Of a stretch of DNA of 64,000 nt, positions 26,353 through 34,794 are shown piece by piece (position 1 is the stretch's first letter; the number at the start of each line of letters is the position of its first letter). The notes below the pieces were generated by a model. The model saw only the letters and a list, made by a program, of their open reading frames with translations. It ran no database searches and was not told where the DNA came from. This DNA comes from an uncultured Ruminococcus sp. (GTDB taxonomy: Bacteria; Bacillota; Clostridia; Oscillospirales; Ruminococcaceae), in contig CANRDT010000010.1 in assembly GCA_947629455.1 (NCBI GenBank), forward strand, positions 1-64,000. Direction: 5' to 3'. A program made the translations under genes and the position numbers.

Positions 26353-26415
26353 AAAAAAACCTCCAAATCAGATCTTTATACTCTAAATTTTGATATAAAT
26401 AATCGTCTATCATAT

Positions 26416-26444
26416 ATTGTATCACATTTTATACAGAATTGCAA
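26416..26444 (-). promoter_or_regulatory. Promoter of the CheY/CheX unit
   Basis: On the minus strand TTGCAA (26439-26444), 17 bases, TACAAT (26416-26421). Confidence 0.7.
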
Positions 26445-26585
26445 GAGAAAATAAACATTTTTTTATCTAATTTTTTCATAATGCGCGGCAAAGGCGGCAG
26501 GGTGACATATTATGTCAATGTTCAAAGAGAAAGTCCCTCGGATAACTGCAAAGAACAAAAGCGCGTTTGTCATCTGACAAAAAAA

Positions 26586-26605
26586 CCGCCGCGGCAATGC
26601 GGCGG
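26586..26605 (-). terminator. Terminator with no intact gene in front of it
   Basis: CCGCCGC (26586-26592) pairs with GCGGCGG (26599-26605) and runs into seven T on the minus strand. The only coding-like sequence before it on that strand is the relic at 26616-26815. Confidence 0.75.
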
Positions 26606-26615
26606 AAAAGCGCTG

Positions 26616-26815
26616 TCAGGATCTGTATAGCGCATGTATTTCAAATTCAAATTCCATTATTTCACCGCTTACGGCGTCAACGTTTATGTAACGCTGAATA
26701 TTTCCGTAAGTCGGATTTGTAATGTCGGAATCGGGAATATCTCCGCAACGCAAAACCGCCTTGCGTAAAGCGCAAAGCGGTGTGCGGAAAGAATAATATG
26801 AACCTGAAAAACTCC
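26616..26815 (-). pseudogene. Probable 3' remnant of a PepSY-like or secreted protein gene
   Basis: On the minus strand an open stretch of about 65 codons ends at 26616 and reads ...DSDITNPTYGNIQRYINVDAVSGEI... followed by MEFEFEIHALYRS and a stop. INVDAVSGEI looks like the end of a PepSY-type repeat. There is no start codon or ribosome-binding site and the frame closes upstream, yet a perfect terminator lies 10 bases after the stop. I read it as the surviving tail of a deleted gene. The rest of 26820-27010 shows nothing. Confidence 0.4.
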
Positions 26816-27012
26816 GGTCATTTTATATAATGGAGAAAAAAGTGTAAGCGTTTTTCGCAGCAGTGCAGCAATGTTATCGGTAAAGGTCAGACCGTCACAT
26901 CTCTATATCGGCTGCCGCTGATATTATAATAATCTCCTAATGTGACAGTTTTATGATAATTGGCTGAAAATAAAGAAATAGTTTCTTTATTGAAATAAAT
27001 TTGAATTACCTA

Positions 27013-27041
27013 TTGACAAGGACAATATATGGTAGTATAAT
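27013..27041 (+). promoter_or_regulatory. Promoter of the NlpC/P60 hydrolase gene
   Basis: TTGACA (27013-27018), 17 bases, TATAAT (27036-27041). Confidence 0.85.
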
Positions 27042-27085
27042 AAATTACAAAAGGGTAACATTTTACTTCGGAAAGGAGCGGCGAT

Positions 27086-28597
27086 ATGTATATCTTGTCC
27101 GGAATAAAGCGGGCGGCAGTGTGTGCTTTTGTGATTTTGCTTATATCGGGAATGATAATATCGCCCGAAAATGAAAATTCGGTTACAGGCTCAGCCGCGC
27201 CGGAAAGCTCCTCCTCCGCAGACGAAAAGGAAAACGACTACAAAAAACAGCTTGAAGATATAGAACGCAGACAAAAAGAACTCGACAAGCTTATCGCCGA
27301 CGCCGACGATTCCATAGAGGGCGAAAAACAAAAGCTTGCCGCAGCCGCGCAGAAAGCACAGTCGATAAAGGAACAGATCGCTGCAACGGAGGAATATTCC
27401 GCCGCGATAGAGGACGAAATGGCGTCACTTGACGAAAAAATGCGCGAAACTATGTATGCTCTTTCACAGCAGGAGGAGGATATAAAACAGGGCGTAAACG
27501 GATTTATGGGCAGGATAAGGGCAATGTATGTTGCAGGGACAAGCAGCACCTACACGGATATACTTATAAATTCGGATAATTTTTACGATGTGCTTATGCG
27601 GCTTGAATTGGTAAAAAGCGTCGCCGCACACGATAAAGAAGAGATAGACAGACTTATCGAGGGAAAAAACGCCCTTGAAAAGACCAAGGCGCAGCTTGAA
27701 GAGGAAAGCGAGGCTCTTAAAGAAAAGAGCAAAAGCTACGGCGAACAGCAGCTTGCTCTTGCACAGGAACAAAAAGAACTGCTTGCTTTGCAGATAGAAT
27801 ACGGCGATAAGATAACTCAGCTTGAAAGCGAAATGGATACATATGTGAGCATTTCCCAACAGCTTGACGCCGAATTTGACAAGGTATCAAGTCAGGCGAA
27901 TACCACGACCACGACGACAACTACGACTTCAAAGACGACTACCACCAAAAAATCTCTTTCGGACAAGGATAAAACGTCTGCGGCAACGACCTCGAAAAAG
28001 GTGACCTCCTCGGACGCTCAGACCGTTACCACTCCCACGCAGACCACTCCGCCGACTTCGGTATCCGACAACGCGCCGCAGTCCTCCGAAAATACCGAAC
28101 CGACGCAGACGACTGTTCCGGATACTGCCGAACAGCCTGACGAAACGTCCGTTTCCGCGACGGCACAGCCTGCGCAGACAGAACCTCCGCAGGCGGAGAT
28201 ACCCACTCCCGACAGCCCCGACAGCGCAAAAGCCGATATTGTGGTGGCTTATGCCAAGAGCATGGTCGGAGGAAGTTATGTATGGGGCGGCTCGGACTTC
28301 GGGGCTACCGACTGTTCGGGACTGGTAATGCAGTCTTACGCGCAGGTCGGGATCTCACTGCCGCACAAAGCGTCACTCCAGGCGGCATACGGCAAGGACG
28401 TTTCCTACTCCGAAATGCAGCCGGGCGACTGCATATTCTTCGGCGACAGCTCCTACTCCTCGGTATACCACGTCGCGATATACATCGGCAACGGACGAAT
28501 GGTACACGCTGAAAATACATACACGGGAATAGTCATCTCAAATGTTGACAGCTTTTCGAGATACAATCACATAACCTGTATAAAACGAATTTTGTGA
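27086..28597 (+). CDS. Secreted peptidoglycan hydrolase: coiled coil plus NlpC/P60
   Basis: 503 residues. Signal peptide (about 1-25), a long coiled coil (about 45-270, pattern of the CwlO/PcsB N-terminus: EEYSAAIEDEMASLDEKMRE, NGFMGRIRAMYVAGTSS), a Thr/Ser/Pro/Gln-rich linker (about 273-375, beginning with a run of Thr), then an NlpC/P60 domain with the catalytic Cys in GATDCSGLVMQSY and His in YHVAIYIGNGRMVHAEN. It would cut peptide cross-links in the wall during growth; in this family the coiled coil is usually controlled by FtsEX, which is not seen here. AAAGGAG precedes the ATG. Confidence 0.92.
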   Translation: MYILSGIKRAAVCAFVILLISGMIISPENENSVTGSAAPESSSSADEKENDYKKQLEDIERRQKELDKLIADADDSIEGEKQKLAAAAQKAQSIKEQIAATEEYSAAIEDEMASLDEKMRETMYALSQQEEDIKQGVNGFMGRIRAMYVAGTSSTYTDILINSDNFYDVLMRLELVKSVAAHDKEEIDRLIEGKNALEKTKAQLEEESEALKEKSKSYGEQQLALAQEQKELLALQIEYGDKITQLESEMDTYVSISQQLDAEFDKVSSQANTTTTTTTTTSKTTTTKKSLSDKDKTSAATTSKKVTSSDAQTVTTPTQTTPPTSVSDNAPQSSENTEPTQTTVPDTAEQPDETSVSATAQPAQTEPPQAEIPTPDSPDSAKADIVVAYAKSMVGGSYVWGGSDFGATDCSGLVMQSYAQVGISLPHKASLQAAYGKDVSYSEMQPGDCIFFGDSSYSSVYHVAIYIGNGRMVHAENTYTGIVISNVDSFSRYNHITCIKRIL

Positions 28598-28690
28598 GGC
28601 GCAGAGATCGGAAAGTAAAAGTTTTCGCTCACGCCGTTCTTTACGATTTGCAAGCTTTGCAGATCTTGCGGTCAATACTCATTGATATCA

Positions 28691-28729
28691 AGCTATTTTT
28701 CTTGCCGTCGGCAGGGAAAATAGCTTTTT
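28691..28729 (+). terminator. Terminator of the hydrolase gene
   Basis: AGCTATTTTT (28691-28700) pairs with AAAATAGCT (28717-28725) through an inner TGCC/GGCA pair, followed by TTTT. Confidence 0.75.
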
Positions 28730-28834
28730 GCGTTTATTCCCGCCAAATCGATGGGGAACGCTTTTTAATGGGGCGTTTACTTCGGCAGGAGCATAAAGAC
28801 GGCATAATTATACGGTTCGCGATACATCAGTATA

Positions 28835-28916
28835 GTCAACACAAATGAAAATTATAGTTGACAATCCCGAAAAAGTATGCTATAATAGTCAACTGAAAGG
28901 ATGTGTTTCGGTTGAC
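28835..28916 (+). promoter_or_regulatory. bioY promoter with repeated BirA-like half-sites
   Basis: TTGACA (28858-28863), 17 bases, TATAAT (28881-28886). Four half-sites alternate in orientation: GTCAAC at 28835, GTTGAC at 28857, GTCAAC at 28888 and GTTGAC at 28911. The middle pair (GTTGAC...GTCAAC) brackets the promoter and resembles the biotin repressor operator of Firmicutes (GTTAAC-type arms). Repression by BirA when biotin is plentiful is the likely logic. Confidence 0.6.
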
Positions 28917-29466
28917 TAATATCAATACAAAAGTAAAAGAAATGTGTATGTGCGCGATGATGGCGGCGCTTATGGCGGTCTGCTCGTGGATAAGCATACC
29001 GATAGGCGAAATTCCCGTGACGTTGCAGACTTTCGGAGTATTTGCGGCATTGGGCATACTTGGCGGCAGATTGGGAACGATCTCGGTGCTTGTATATATT
29101 TTTATGGGCGCGGTCGGACTGCCTGTGCTTGCAGGATTTTCGGGAGGACTTGGCGCGTTTATGAGCGCGAGCGGCGGATACATTTCAGGATTTGCCGCAG
29201 CCGCTCTGACCGTGTGGGCTTTCGAGCGTTTTACAAAGGATAACATTTTTCTGAAAGGTATCTCGATGATCTTGGGTATGGCTGTGTGCTATCTTTTCGG
29301 AACGGTCTGGTACGTTGCGGCATTTCTGAAAGCGGGCGGAGGGGTTTCCTTTGGAGCAGCGCTGAGTTTATGCGTGCTGCCGTTTATTATTCCCGATCTT
29401 GTCAAGATCGCCTGCGCTCTGATAATAACCGAAAGGGTGAAAAAGTATGCGGCAGGTCGTTCTTAG
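28912..29466 (+). CDS. bioY: Biotin transporter BioY (ECF transporter S component)
   Basis: About 184 residues with six hydrophobic segments. Family features: MAALMAVCSWISIPIGEIPVTLQTFGVFAALGILGGRLG and GLPVLAGFSGGLGAF, then the C-terminal IPDLVKIACALI. BioY binds biotin in the membrane and works alone or with shared energy-coupling proteins. Start: GAAAGG (28895-28900) is 11 bases from the TTG at 28912 but only 2 from the GTG at 28903, so TTG is preferred. Overlaps the next gene by 20 bases. Confidence 0.92.
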   Translation: MTNINTKVKEMCMCAMMAALMAVCSWISIPIGEIPVTLQTFGVFAALGILGGRLGTISVLVYIFMGAVGLPVLAGFSGGLGAFMSASGGYISGFAAAALTVWAFERFTKDNIFLKGISMILGMAVCYLFGTVWYVAAFLKAGGGVSFGAALSLCVLPFIIPDLVKIACALIITERVKKYAAGRS

Positions 29467-29815
29467 AGCTCATCACGCGCTGTGCCTGCAATTTTTCTGC
29501 GGAAATGGCTACAGCGAGGAATTTGTCCGCAATACATACCGTATTCTCGAACTGCTGCGTGAGGATCACGAAATAGTCGTGGCGGACGGCGCGGACGATC
29601 TCTGCGGCTGCTGTCCGTTGTTGGAAAACGGCATATGTGTGAATTATGAGAACACATCTTTGCTTGACAGAGCGGTGGAGGGGATATGCGGTTTTTCGGC
29701 AGGGGACAGGCTGACGGCAGGAGAGTTTTTCGGCGCGGCGAGGGAGAAGGTGATCCTTGTCGGTAAGCAGAAAGAGATCTGCGGCGACTGCCGCTGGTCG
29801 CGGTTGTGCGGTTAG
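29447..29815 (+). CDS. DUF1284 domain protein
   Basis: 122 residues. The opening RAHHALCLQFFCGNGYSEEFV and the conserved cysteines (DDLCGCCPLLENGICVNY; ICGDCRWSRLCG) mark the DUF1284 family. The Cys spacing suggests an iron-sulfur cluster or zinc; function is not established. It overlaps the end of bioY and is probably translated from the same mRNA, which could hint at a link to biotin or cofactor metabolism but proves nothing. Confidence 0.85.
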   Translation: MRQVVLRAHHALCLQFFCGNGYSEEFVRNTYRILELLREDHEIVVADGADDLCGCCPLLENGICVNYENTSLLDRAVEGICGFSAGDRLTAGEFFGAAREKVILVGKQKEICGDCRWSRLCG

Positions 29816-29884
29816 AGGTAAGGGGTTAGGAATAAGAAGTAAGAGTTACTTTGGCAGCTGCGTATTCCGTCAAAGATATATCAT

Positions 29885-30105
29885 AAAAAAATTGCTATTT
29901 TCCCCAATGGGGGGGAAAACAGCAATAGACAACTTGTTGTTTTCCCCGATAGTGGACATAGCTTTTAGAAATAAGATGTAAGATTTGAGAAATAAGCAGT
30001 AATATTTGCTCAATACACCAAAACGGGTTGTTAGCGCAGCAGAGCCGTTGTGAGCGCGCCCTCCCGGGCTGGGCAATTCCGCCCGTCCTTGGTGCATATC
30101 ATATT
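29885..30105 (-). ncRNA. Candidate small structured RNA on the minus strand
   Basis: No ORF of note here. On the minus strand the 5' part folds: CACCAA-GG-ACGGG (about 30082-30096) pairs with CCCGT-TT-TTGGTG (about 30015-30027), closing a GC-rich inner region with GCCC/GGGC stems. About 100 AT-rich bases follow, then a 14-bp terminator stem (TTGCTGTTTTCCCC against GGGGAAAATAGCAA, 29892-29925) with seven T after it. A weak promoter-like TTGTCC-17-AATATG lies just upstream. No gene explains this terminator. Confidence 0.4.
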
Positions 30106-30223
30106 GACTTCATAAAAGGGGCGGACAAAACAACTGCCATTTTAAACATAATTTTTATAACATAACAAAAAATAGCCGTAACAATACGAAGTCCACGAAA
30201 ATATTCTGATCATAAAAAAGTTT

Positions 30224-30252
30224 GACCGCCCGACTTACGAACATCGGACGGT
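30224..30252 (-). terminator. Terminator of the tRNA-Ser gene
   Basis: On the minus strand GACCGTCCGA pairs with TCGGGCGGTC (30243-30252 and 30224-30233), followed by AAAC and six T. It lies about 48 bases after the tRNA. Confidence 0.8.
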
Positions 30253-30299
30253 CTTAAAGTTTGCGGAGGGCGCATTGCGCCGCCCGCGCGAGGGCTGGC

Positions 30300-30387
30300 G
30301 GAGCAGGAGGGATTCGAACCCTCGGTCCCGTTTAAAGGATTACTCGATTTCGAGTCGAGCCCGTTATGACCACTTCGATACTGCTCC
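30300..30387 (-). tRNA. tRNA-Ser (anticodon CGA)
   Basis: On the minus strand: acceptor GGAGCAG/CTGCTCC, D-arm, anticodon arm CTCGA-CTCGAAA-TCGAG giving anticodon CGA, a long variable arm as expected for serine, and T-arm GAGGG-TTCGAAT-CCCTC. The bases after the acceptor read CGCCA, so the CCA end is not encoded in the usual position (one extra base). Confidence 0.93.
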
Positions 30388-30693
30388 ATAAAATCACTTA
30401 TATATTATACACTACTTTTTCCGAAAAAGCAAGAGATTTTGAAAAATTCAATAATGAACTTTTTGTGACTTCCTACAGATCAACTGTAAGGAAGTATTTT
30501 TAACGCTTTTTTACCGTTAAAACAGCCTGACAGCCTTTTCTTACCGAATGTTGATACGTCGGCTCTATCATCGCTCTGCGTGCGGCATAACCATAATTTG
30601 CATAAAAAATTCCTGTATAGCTAAATCGTCGGTTGGGAATAATTATAACGATCATAGCTACGAAATTGCCTATGCAGTTTCACAGGAGTAATT

Positions 30694-31464
30694 ATGCAGT
30701 ATAATAAAGTTGAGATCAGCGGAGTGAATACCTCCGATCTGATAGTGCTAAAAGAATCCGAAAAGACCGAACTGCTCAAAAAAGCACGCGGCGGCGACAA
30801 AAAGGCGAGAGAAGATCTTATAAAAGGCAATCTGCGTCTGGTGCTGAGCGTGCTGCAAAGATTCGTCAACCGCGGCGAATCGGCTGACGACCTCTTTCAG
30901 GTGGGAGTGGTGGGACTTATCAAGGCGATCGACAATTTTGATACATCTCTGGACGTAAAATTTTCCACATATGCCGTACCGATGATAATGGGGGAACTGC
31001 GCAGATTCCTCAGAGATTTTCAGCCGCTGCGCGTCAGCCGTTCCCTGCGCGATACGGCATATAAAGCAATGCAGGCAAAGGAGACACTGCTCGGCAGATT
31101 TCAGCGCGAACCGACTGTGGACGAGATCGCCAAGGAAATGGGGGCAAAACGCGCCGACGTGGTGGCGGCTCTCGAGTCGATAACCGATCCCGTTTCCCTT
31201 TATGAACCCGTTTATTCAGATTCGGGGGATACGCTGTTTGTCCTCGATCAGGTCGGCGATTGCAACGATGATTCACAGTGGCTGGAGGAACTTTCGATCA
31301 AAGAGGCTATAAGAGCTTTGCAGCCGAGAGAAAAAAATATTTTGTATCTTCGCTTTTTTCAGGGAAAAACACAAGTTGAGGTCGCAAACAGTATAGGTAT
31401 CTCTCAGGCACAGGTGTCGCGGCTTGAAAAAGGCGCGCTTAATAAGATAAAAGAACAGATATGA
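30694..31464 (+). CDS. sigG: RNA polymerase sporulation sigma factor SigG
   Basis: 256 residues. The N-terminal VEISGVNTSDL is the typical SigG signature. Region 2 is LRLVLSVLQRFVNRGESADDLFQVGVVGLIKAIDNFDTS...KFSTYAVPMIMGELRRF, region 3 follows LRVSRSLRDTAYKA, and region 4 ends QGKTQVEVANSIGISQAQVSRLEKGAL. SigG drives late forespore genes. Its presence implies a sporulating lineage. It is followed by ylmC as in other Firmicutes; sigE is not in the window. AGGAG precedes the ATG. Confidence 0.94.
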   Translation: MQYNKVEISGVNTSDLIVLKESEKTELLKKARGGDKKAREDLIKGNLRLVLSVLQRFVNRGESADDLFQVGVVGLIKAIDNFDTSLDVKFSTYAVPMIMGELRRFLRDFQPLRVSRSLRDTAYKAMQAKETLLGRFQREPTVDEIAKEMGAKRADVVAALESITDPVSLYEPVYSDSGDTLFVLDQVGDCNDDSQWLEELSIKEAIRALQPREKNILYLRFFQGKTQVEVANSIGISQAQVSRLEKGALNKIKEQI

Positions 31465-31535
31465 TACAATTCAAAAAGTATTTATTTGTCTGTTCTGCAT
31501 TATGGATAATTTATATTTAAAAAAATGTTTTCCTC

Positions 31536-31567
31536 ACCTGTGAGCGCAACGGCTCGCAGGTTTTTTT
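31536..31567 (+). terminator. Terminator of sigG
   Basis: ACCTGTGAGC (31536-31545) pairs with GCTCGCAGGT (31552-31561) and is followed by six more T. Confidence 0.88.
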
Positions 31568-31636
31568 ATGTCATTATACAAGCCTGAAACGGCATATATA
31601 ATTAATGTATATATACACGATCGGGAGGTGATCTGC

Positions 31637-31927
31637 GTGATATGCAGCTTTTCGGGACTTCGCAGCAAGGAAGTGGTCAATGTAAAGACGGGTATCAAGA
31701 TAGGCTATGTGGACGATGTTGAGATAGATACCGTCACAGGCTCGGTGGTGTCGCTGATCGTATACGGAAGATCGCGTGCGTTCGGTCTTATGGGGAGAGA
31801 TGAGGATATGATAATAAAATGCCGCGATATTGAACTTATCGGGGAAGATACTATCCTTGTCAGATTTGAAAGTGAAACGATATGCACAAAGTCACGGACT
31901 TTTTCAGTGGAAAATTTGTTGAAATAG
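31637..31927 (+). CDS. ylmC: YlmC/YmxH family protein (PRC-barrel, sporulation-associated)
   Basis: 96 residues. A single PRC-barrel-like domain: SGLRSKEVVNVKTGIKIGYVDDVEIDTVTG...SRAFGLMGRDEDMIIKCRDIELIGEDTILVRF. Small proteins of this family lie next to sigG or in sporulation regulons. I set the start at the GTG at 31637, 8 bases after GGGAGG; the longer frame from 31568 overlaps the sigG terminator. Precise function unknown. Confidence 0.88.
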   Translation: MICSFSGLRSKEVVNVKTGIKIGYVDDVEIDTVTGSVVSLIVYGRSRAFGLMGRDEDMIIKCRDIELIGEDTILVRFESETICTKSRTFSVENLLK

Positions 31928-31942
31928 ACAATACTGAAAATA

Positions 31943-31971
31943 TTGCAAAGACTGAGAAAATGTGGTATAAT
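31943..31971 (+). promoter_or_regulatory. Promoter of rpsB
   Basis: TTGCAA (31943-31948), 17 bases, TATAAT (31966-31971). It overlaps the region right behind ylmC. Confidence 0.8.
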
Positions 31972-31977
31972 ATTAAA

Positions 31978-32102
31978 GCAATTCGCACGCCCGTGCAGCC
32001 GCTGCGGTTCCCTTTGCTGTTTTAAGGGTGTAGGCGACATCGGCAGGGCGGAGGATAAGAACCGGCATTGCCGGAATAAAAACCGAACAGGAGGTCGCTG
32101 CA
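31978..32102 (+). promoter_or_regulatory. rpsB leader with hairpins
   Basis: The 125-base leader has a GCAGCCGCTGC palindrome and a CCGGCATTGCCGG hairpin shortly before AGGAGG. Ribosomal protein operons are often autoregulated through such leaders, but I do not recognise a described S2 motif here. Confidence 0.35.
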
Positions 32103-32843
32103 ATGGCAGTAGTATCAATGAAACAGCTTCTTGAGGCAGGCGTTCATTTCGGACACCAGACAAGAAGATGGAACCCTAAAATGGCTCCGTATATCTTTAC
32201 GGAGAGAAACCAGATCTATATCATAGATCTTCAGAAAACGGTGAAAAAGCTTGAAGAGGCATACGCTTTTATCCGCGACATCTCGGCTGAGGGCAAAGAG
32301 GTCCTTTTCGTAGGAACCAAAAAGCAGGCGAGCGATTCCGTTAAGGAAGAGGCGCTGAGAGCCGACGCTCATTATGTAAACGCCAGATGGCTGGGCGGTA
32401 TGATGACCAACTTCAAGACTATCCAGAAGAGGATCAAGAGACTTGAACAGCTCCATGCAATGGAGGCTGACGGTACGTTCGATCTGCTCCCCAAGAAGGA
32501 AGTTGTTAAGCTCAATCTTGAAATTGAAAAGCTTGAAAAGTTTATGGGCGGTATCAAGAATATGAAGGAACTGCCCGGCGCACTCTTCGTAGTCGATCCC
32601 CGCAAGGAGAAGATCGCGGTGTCCGAGGCGAAGAAACTCGGTATCCCCGTAGTCGCTATTGTCGATACCAACTGCGATCCTGACGACGTGGACTATGTTA
32701 TCCCCGGAAACGACGACGCTATCAGAGCTGTAAAGCTTATCGCCGGCTGTATGGCAAACGCTATCATCGAAGGCAGGCAGGGCGTTGACGCAGTTGCCGA
32801 AGAAGAGGAACAGCAGGCTGAGGAAGAGGCAGCGGCTGAATAA
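32103..32843 (+). CDS. rpsB: Small ribosomal subunit protein uS2
   Basis: 246 residues. Typical start [27 protein letters not shown], then [64 protein letters not shown] and a long acidic tail of Glu, Gln and Ala. Binds the 30S head and recruits S1 or substitutes for it. Followed by tsf, the universal order. Confidence 0.98.
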   Translation: MAVVSMKQLLEAGVHFGHQTRRWNPKMAPYIFTERNQIYIIDLQKTVKKLEEAYAFIRDISAEGKEVLFVGTKKQASDSVKEEALRADAHYVNARWLGGMMTNFKTIQKRIKRLEQLHAMEADGTFDLLPKKEVVKLNLEIEKLEKFMGGIKNMKELPGALFVVDPRKEKIAVSEAKKLGIPVVAIVDTNCDPDDVDYVIPGNDDAIRAVKLIAGCMANAIIEGRQGVDAVAEEEEQQAEEEAAAE

Positions 32844-32896
32844 GTCTGATGATCGTATCTGTCGGCTGATAATAGCCGGAAAGAACTGTCAAATCG

Positions 32897-32916
32897 GGCA
32901 GACATTATTGTCTGCC
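32897..32916 (+). terminator. Attenuator-like hairpin between rpsB and tsf
   Basis: GGCAGACA (32897-32904) pairs with TGTCTGCC (32909-32916) followed by TTGATTTT. Probably a partial terminator that sets the ratio of tsf to rpsB. Confidence 0.55.
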
Positions 32917-33007
32917 TTGATTTTGGTATGACGGCAGACAAAAGCCGCGTATCATTCACGGCTTGAATACTAATATATTTATTTTACAAATAACAGGAGG
33001 AATAAAA

Positions 33008-33922
33008 ATGGGTAAGGTATCCGTTGCGGAAATAAAAGATCTTATGAAAGCTACCGGTGTCGGTATGATGGACTGCAAGAAGGCTCTTGAAGAGGCTGAC
33101 GGCGATACCGACAAGGCGGTCGTTATACTTCGTGAAAAGGGACTTGCTACTCAGGCTAAGAAGAGCGGCAGAGTAGCTGCGGAGGGTATAGTTACTTCCG
33201 TTGTAGAGGGCAATGTCGGCGCTGTAGTCGAGGTAAACATCGAAACCGACTTTGCGGCTAACAACGACGAATTCAAGGCGTTCGTTGCGGCTGTTGCAAA
33301 GACCGTTATCGAAAAGGATCCTGCCGATATTGACGCGCTCAAAGCCTGCACAATCAGCGGCGGCGACAAGACCGTTGAGGAGGCTTTGCAGGATCTCTTT
33401 ATCAAGATCAGAGAAAATATGGTTATCCGCCGTTTCCGCAGGCTCGAGGGTGTGCTCGTTCCGTATGTACACGGCGGCGGAAGTATCGGCGTTATGGTAA
33501 AACTCGATACCGATCTCGATGCTGACAAGGTATTTGAAGTCGGCAAGGACTGCGCTTTGCAGGTTGCGGCTATGAATCCCGCTTATCTCAATAAGGAAAG
33601 CGTTCCCGATTCCGCTCTCGAAGAGGAAAAGAAGATTATGCTCGCTCAGATGGCTGACGATCCCAAGATGGCGAACAAGCCCGAGCAGGTAAAGGTGAAG
33701 ATCGTAGAGGGCAAGATCGGCAAGTTCTATTCCGAGAATTGTCTGCTCGAGCAGGCGTTTGTCAAGGACGACAAAGTATCCGTCGGCAAACACGTTGACG
33801 CCGTAGCCAAGGAGCTGGGCGGTTCGATCAAGGTAGTTGATTATGTCCGCTTTGAGCGCGGCGAGGGCGTTGAGAAAAAAGAGGACAACTTCGCCGACGA
33901 AGTAGCGTCGATGATAAAGTAA
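33008..33922 (+). CDS. tsf: Translation elongation factor Ts
   Basis: 304 residues. N-terminal UBA-like domain (EIKDLMKATGVGMMDCKKALEEADGD) with the TGVGMMDCK signature, followed by the core domains (VEVNIETDFAANND). It recycles EF-Tu-GDP to EF-Tu-GTP. The start at 33008 has AGGAGG 9 bases upstream; the 15 codons before it in frame are not used. Confidence 0.98.
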   Translation: MGKVSVAEIKDLMKATGVGMMDCKKALEEADGDTDKAVVILREKGLATQAKKSGRVAAEGIVTSVVEGNVGAVVEVNIETDFAANNDEFKAFVAAVAKTVIEKDPADIDALKACTISGGDKTVEEALQDLFIKIRENMVIRRFRRLEGVLVPYVHGGGSIGVMVKLDTDLDADKVFEVGKDCALQVAAMNPAYLNKESVPDSALEEEKKIMLAQMADDPKMANKPEQVKVKIVEGKIGKFYSENCLLEQAFVKDDKVSVGKHVDAVAKELGGSIKVVDYVRFERGEGVEKKEDNFADEVASMIK

Positions 33923-33949
33923 GTAAAAAGTAAAACTGAAGATCTTAAA

Positions 33950-33980
33950 AACCGGCGGTCGCAAGGCTGCCGGTTTTTTT
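33950..33980 (+). terminator. Terminator of rpsB-tsf
   Basis: AACCGGC (33950-33956) pairs with GCCGGTT (33969-33975), then T to 33980. Confidence 0.88.
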
Positions 33981-34001
33981 AAAAATATTTTGTCAGAAGT
34001 G

Positions 34002-34030
34002 TTGACAAACGGTTCGGTTTGTTTTATAAT
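34002..34030 (+). promoter_or_regulatory. Promoter of the zinc-ribbon membrane protein gene
   Basis: TTGACA (34002-34007), 17 bases, TATAAT (34025-34030). Confidence 0.85.
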
Positions 34031-34087
34031 AAAACTGTAAAGAATATTTACCTGTGAATATGAAAAATATGAATGGAGGTAATTGTA

Positions 34088-34756
34088 TTGAAATGCAGTT
34101 ATTGCGGCAATGAAGTGCCGGAGGGAGAGACCTATTGCAGCTGCGGTCACCCCGTTACCATTGCCAGAGAAGCGACCGCTATGCCCGATTTGGGGACGGC
34201 GGCTTATTCCGCGCCCAAAAAGAGCAGGGGAAGATCAAACGTGGGTATGAACCTGATCGTTTTCATCATCGTTGCCCTGCTGGCAGGCGGATACTTTTTA
34301 TACAGGAACGAACTCAGCTACACTGTCGAAAAGCTTTACCACGAGGTATCCACATCGGACTTTTCGATAACAATTCCTACTCAGCTAAAGAAAAGCGACA
34401 CCAGCGAAGCGGGAGTCGTCGGCTTTTACACGAGCAAAAAAGCCGCAGTTTCCATACTCGTTATGAAGTATGACGATTATCCTATGTTCAAAGACGTTTC
34501 TATCGACGACTTTGCAGGCTACGCTCAGCTGGGCGGCTTTGACGGCGATTTCAAAAAAGAAGGCGATATGATCTACGCTACATACACCGATACTGCCGTC
34601 AGCGTTCTCGGCGAAAAGCAGGAATGTTACGTCATCGAGGGTATCTTCAAGGGCGAAAAGGGCGTATGGAGCGTGAACGCATACTGCCGTGTCAATGATA
34701 AAGATAAAATGGAAGAACACCTGCTTAATTGGGTCAGATCTTTTGAGGAAAAGTAA
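34088..34756 (+). CDS. Zinc-ribbon, membrane-anchored protein of unknown function
   Basis: 222 residues. N-terminal zinc ribbon (KCSYCGNEVPEGETYCSCGHP), a short linker, one membrane segment (about residues 56-72, MNLIVFIIVALLAGGYFL) and a C-terminal extracytoplasmic domain of about 140 residues (FSITIPTQLKKSDTSEAG...NWVRSFEEK) that resembles small lipid- or ligand-binding folds only in general pattern. Start: TTG at 34088, 8 bases after GGAGG; the ATG at 34073 overlaps that ribosome-binding site. Monocistronic. No function assigned. Confidence 0.78.
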   Translation: MKCSYCGNEVPEGETYCSCGHPVTIAREATAMPDLGTAAYSAPKKSRGRSNVGMNLIVFIIVALLAGGYFLYRNELSYTVEKLYHEVSTSDFSITIPTQLKKSDTSEAGVVGFYTSKKAAVSILVMKYDDYPMFKDVSIDDFAGYAQLGGFDGDFKKEGDMIYATYTDTAVSVLGEKQECYVIEGIFKGEKGVWSVNAYCRVNDKDKMEEHLLNWVRSFEEK

Positions 34757-34794
34757 GGACGATTTCCCGATAAAATTTATTTAAAGACGCAAAA

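Noticed and set aside
27900-28205. Repeated Thr/Ser/Pro codons considered as a tandem repeat or CRISPR-like array
   Set aside because: It is the low-complexity linker of the NlpC/P60 protein, in frame and without spacer-repeat structure. No CRISPR array is seen anywhere in the window.
30295-30300. Encoded CCA end of tRNA-Ser
   Set aside because: The flank reads CGCCA after the acceptor stem, one base too many for a standard encoded GCCA, so I do not claim it is encoded.
32984-34150. 388-codon minus-strand ORF opposite tsf
   Set aside because: Fully covered by tsf and its neighbour on the plus strand, with no family features.
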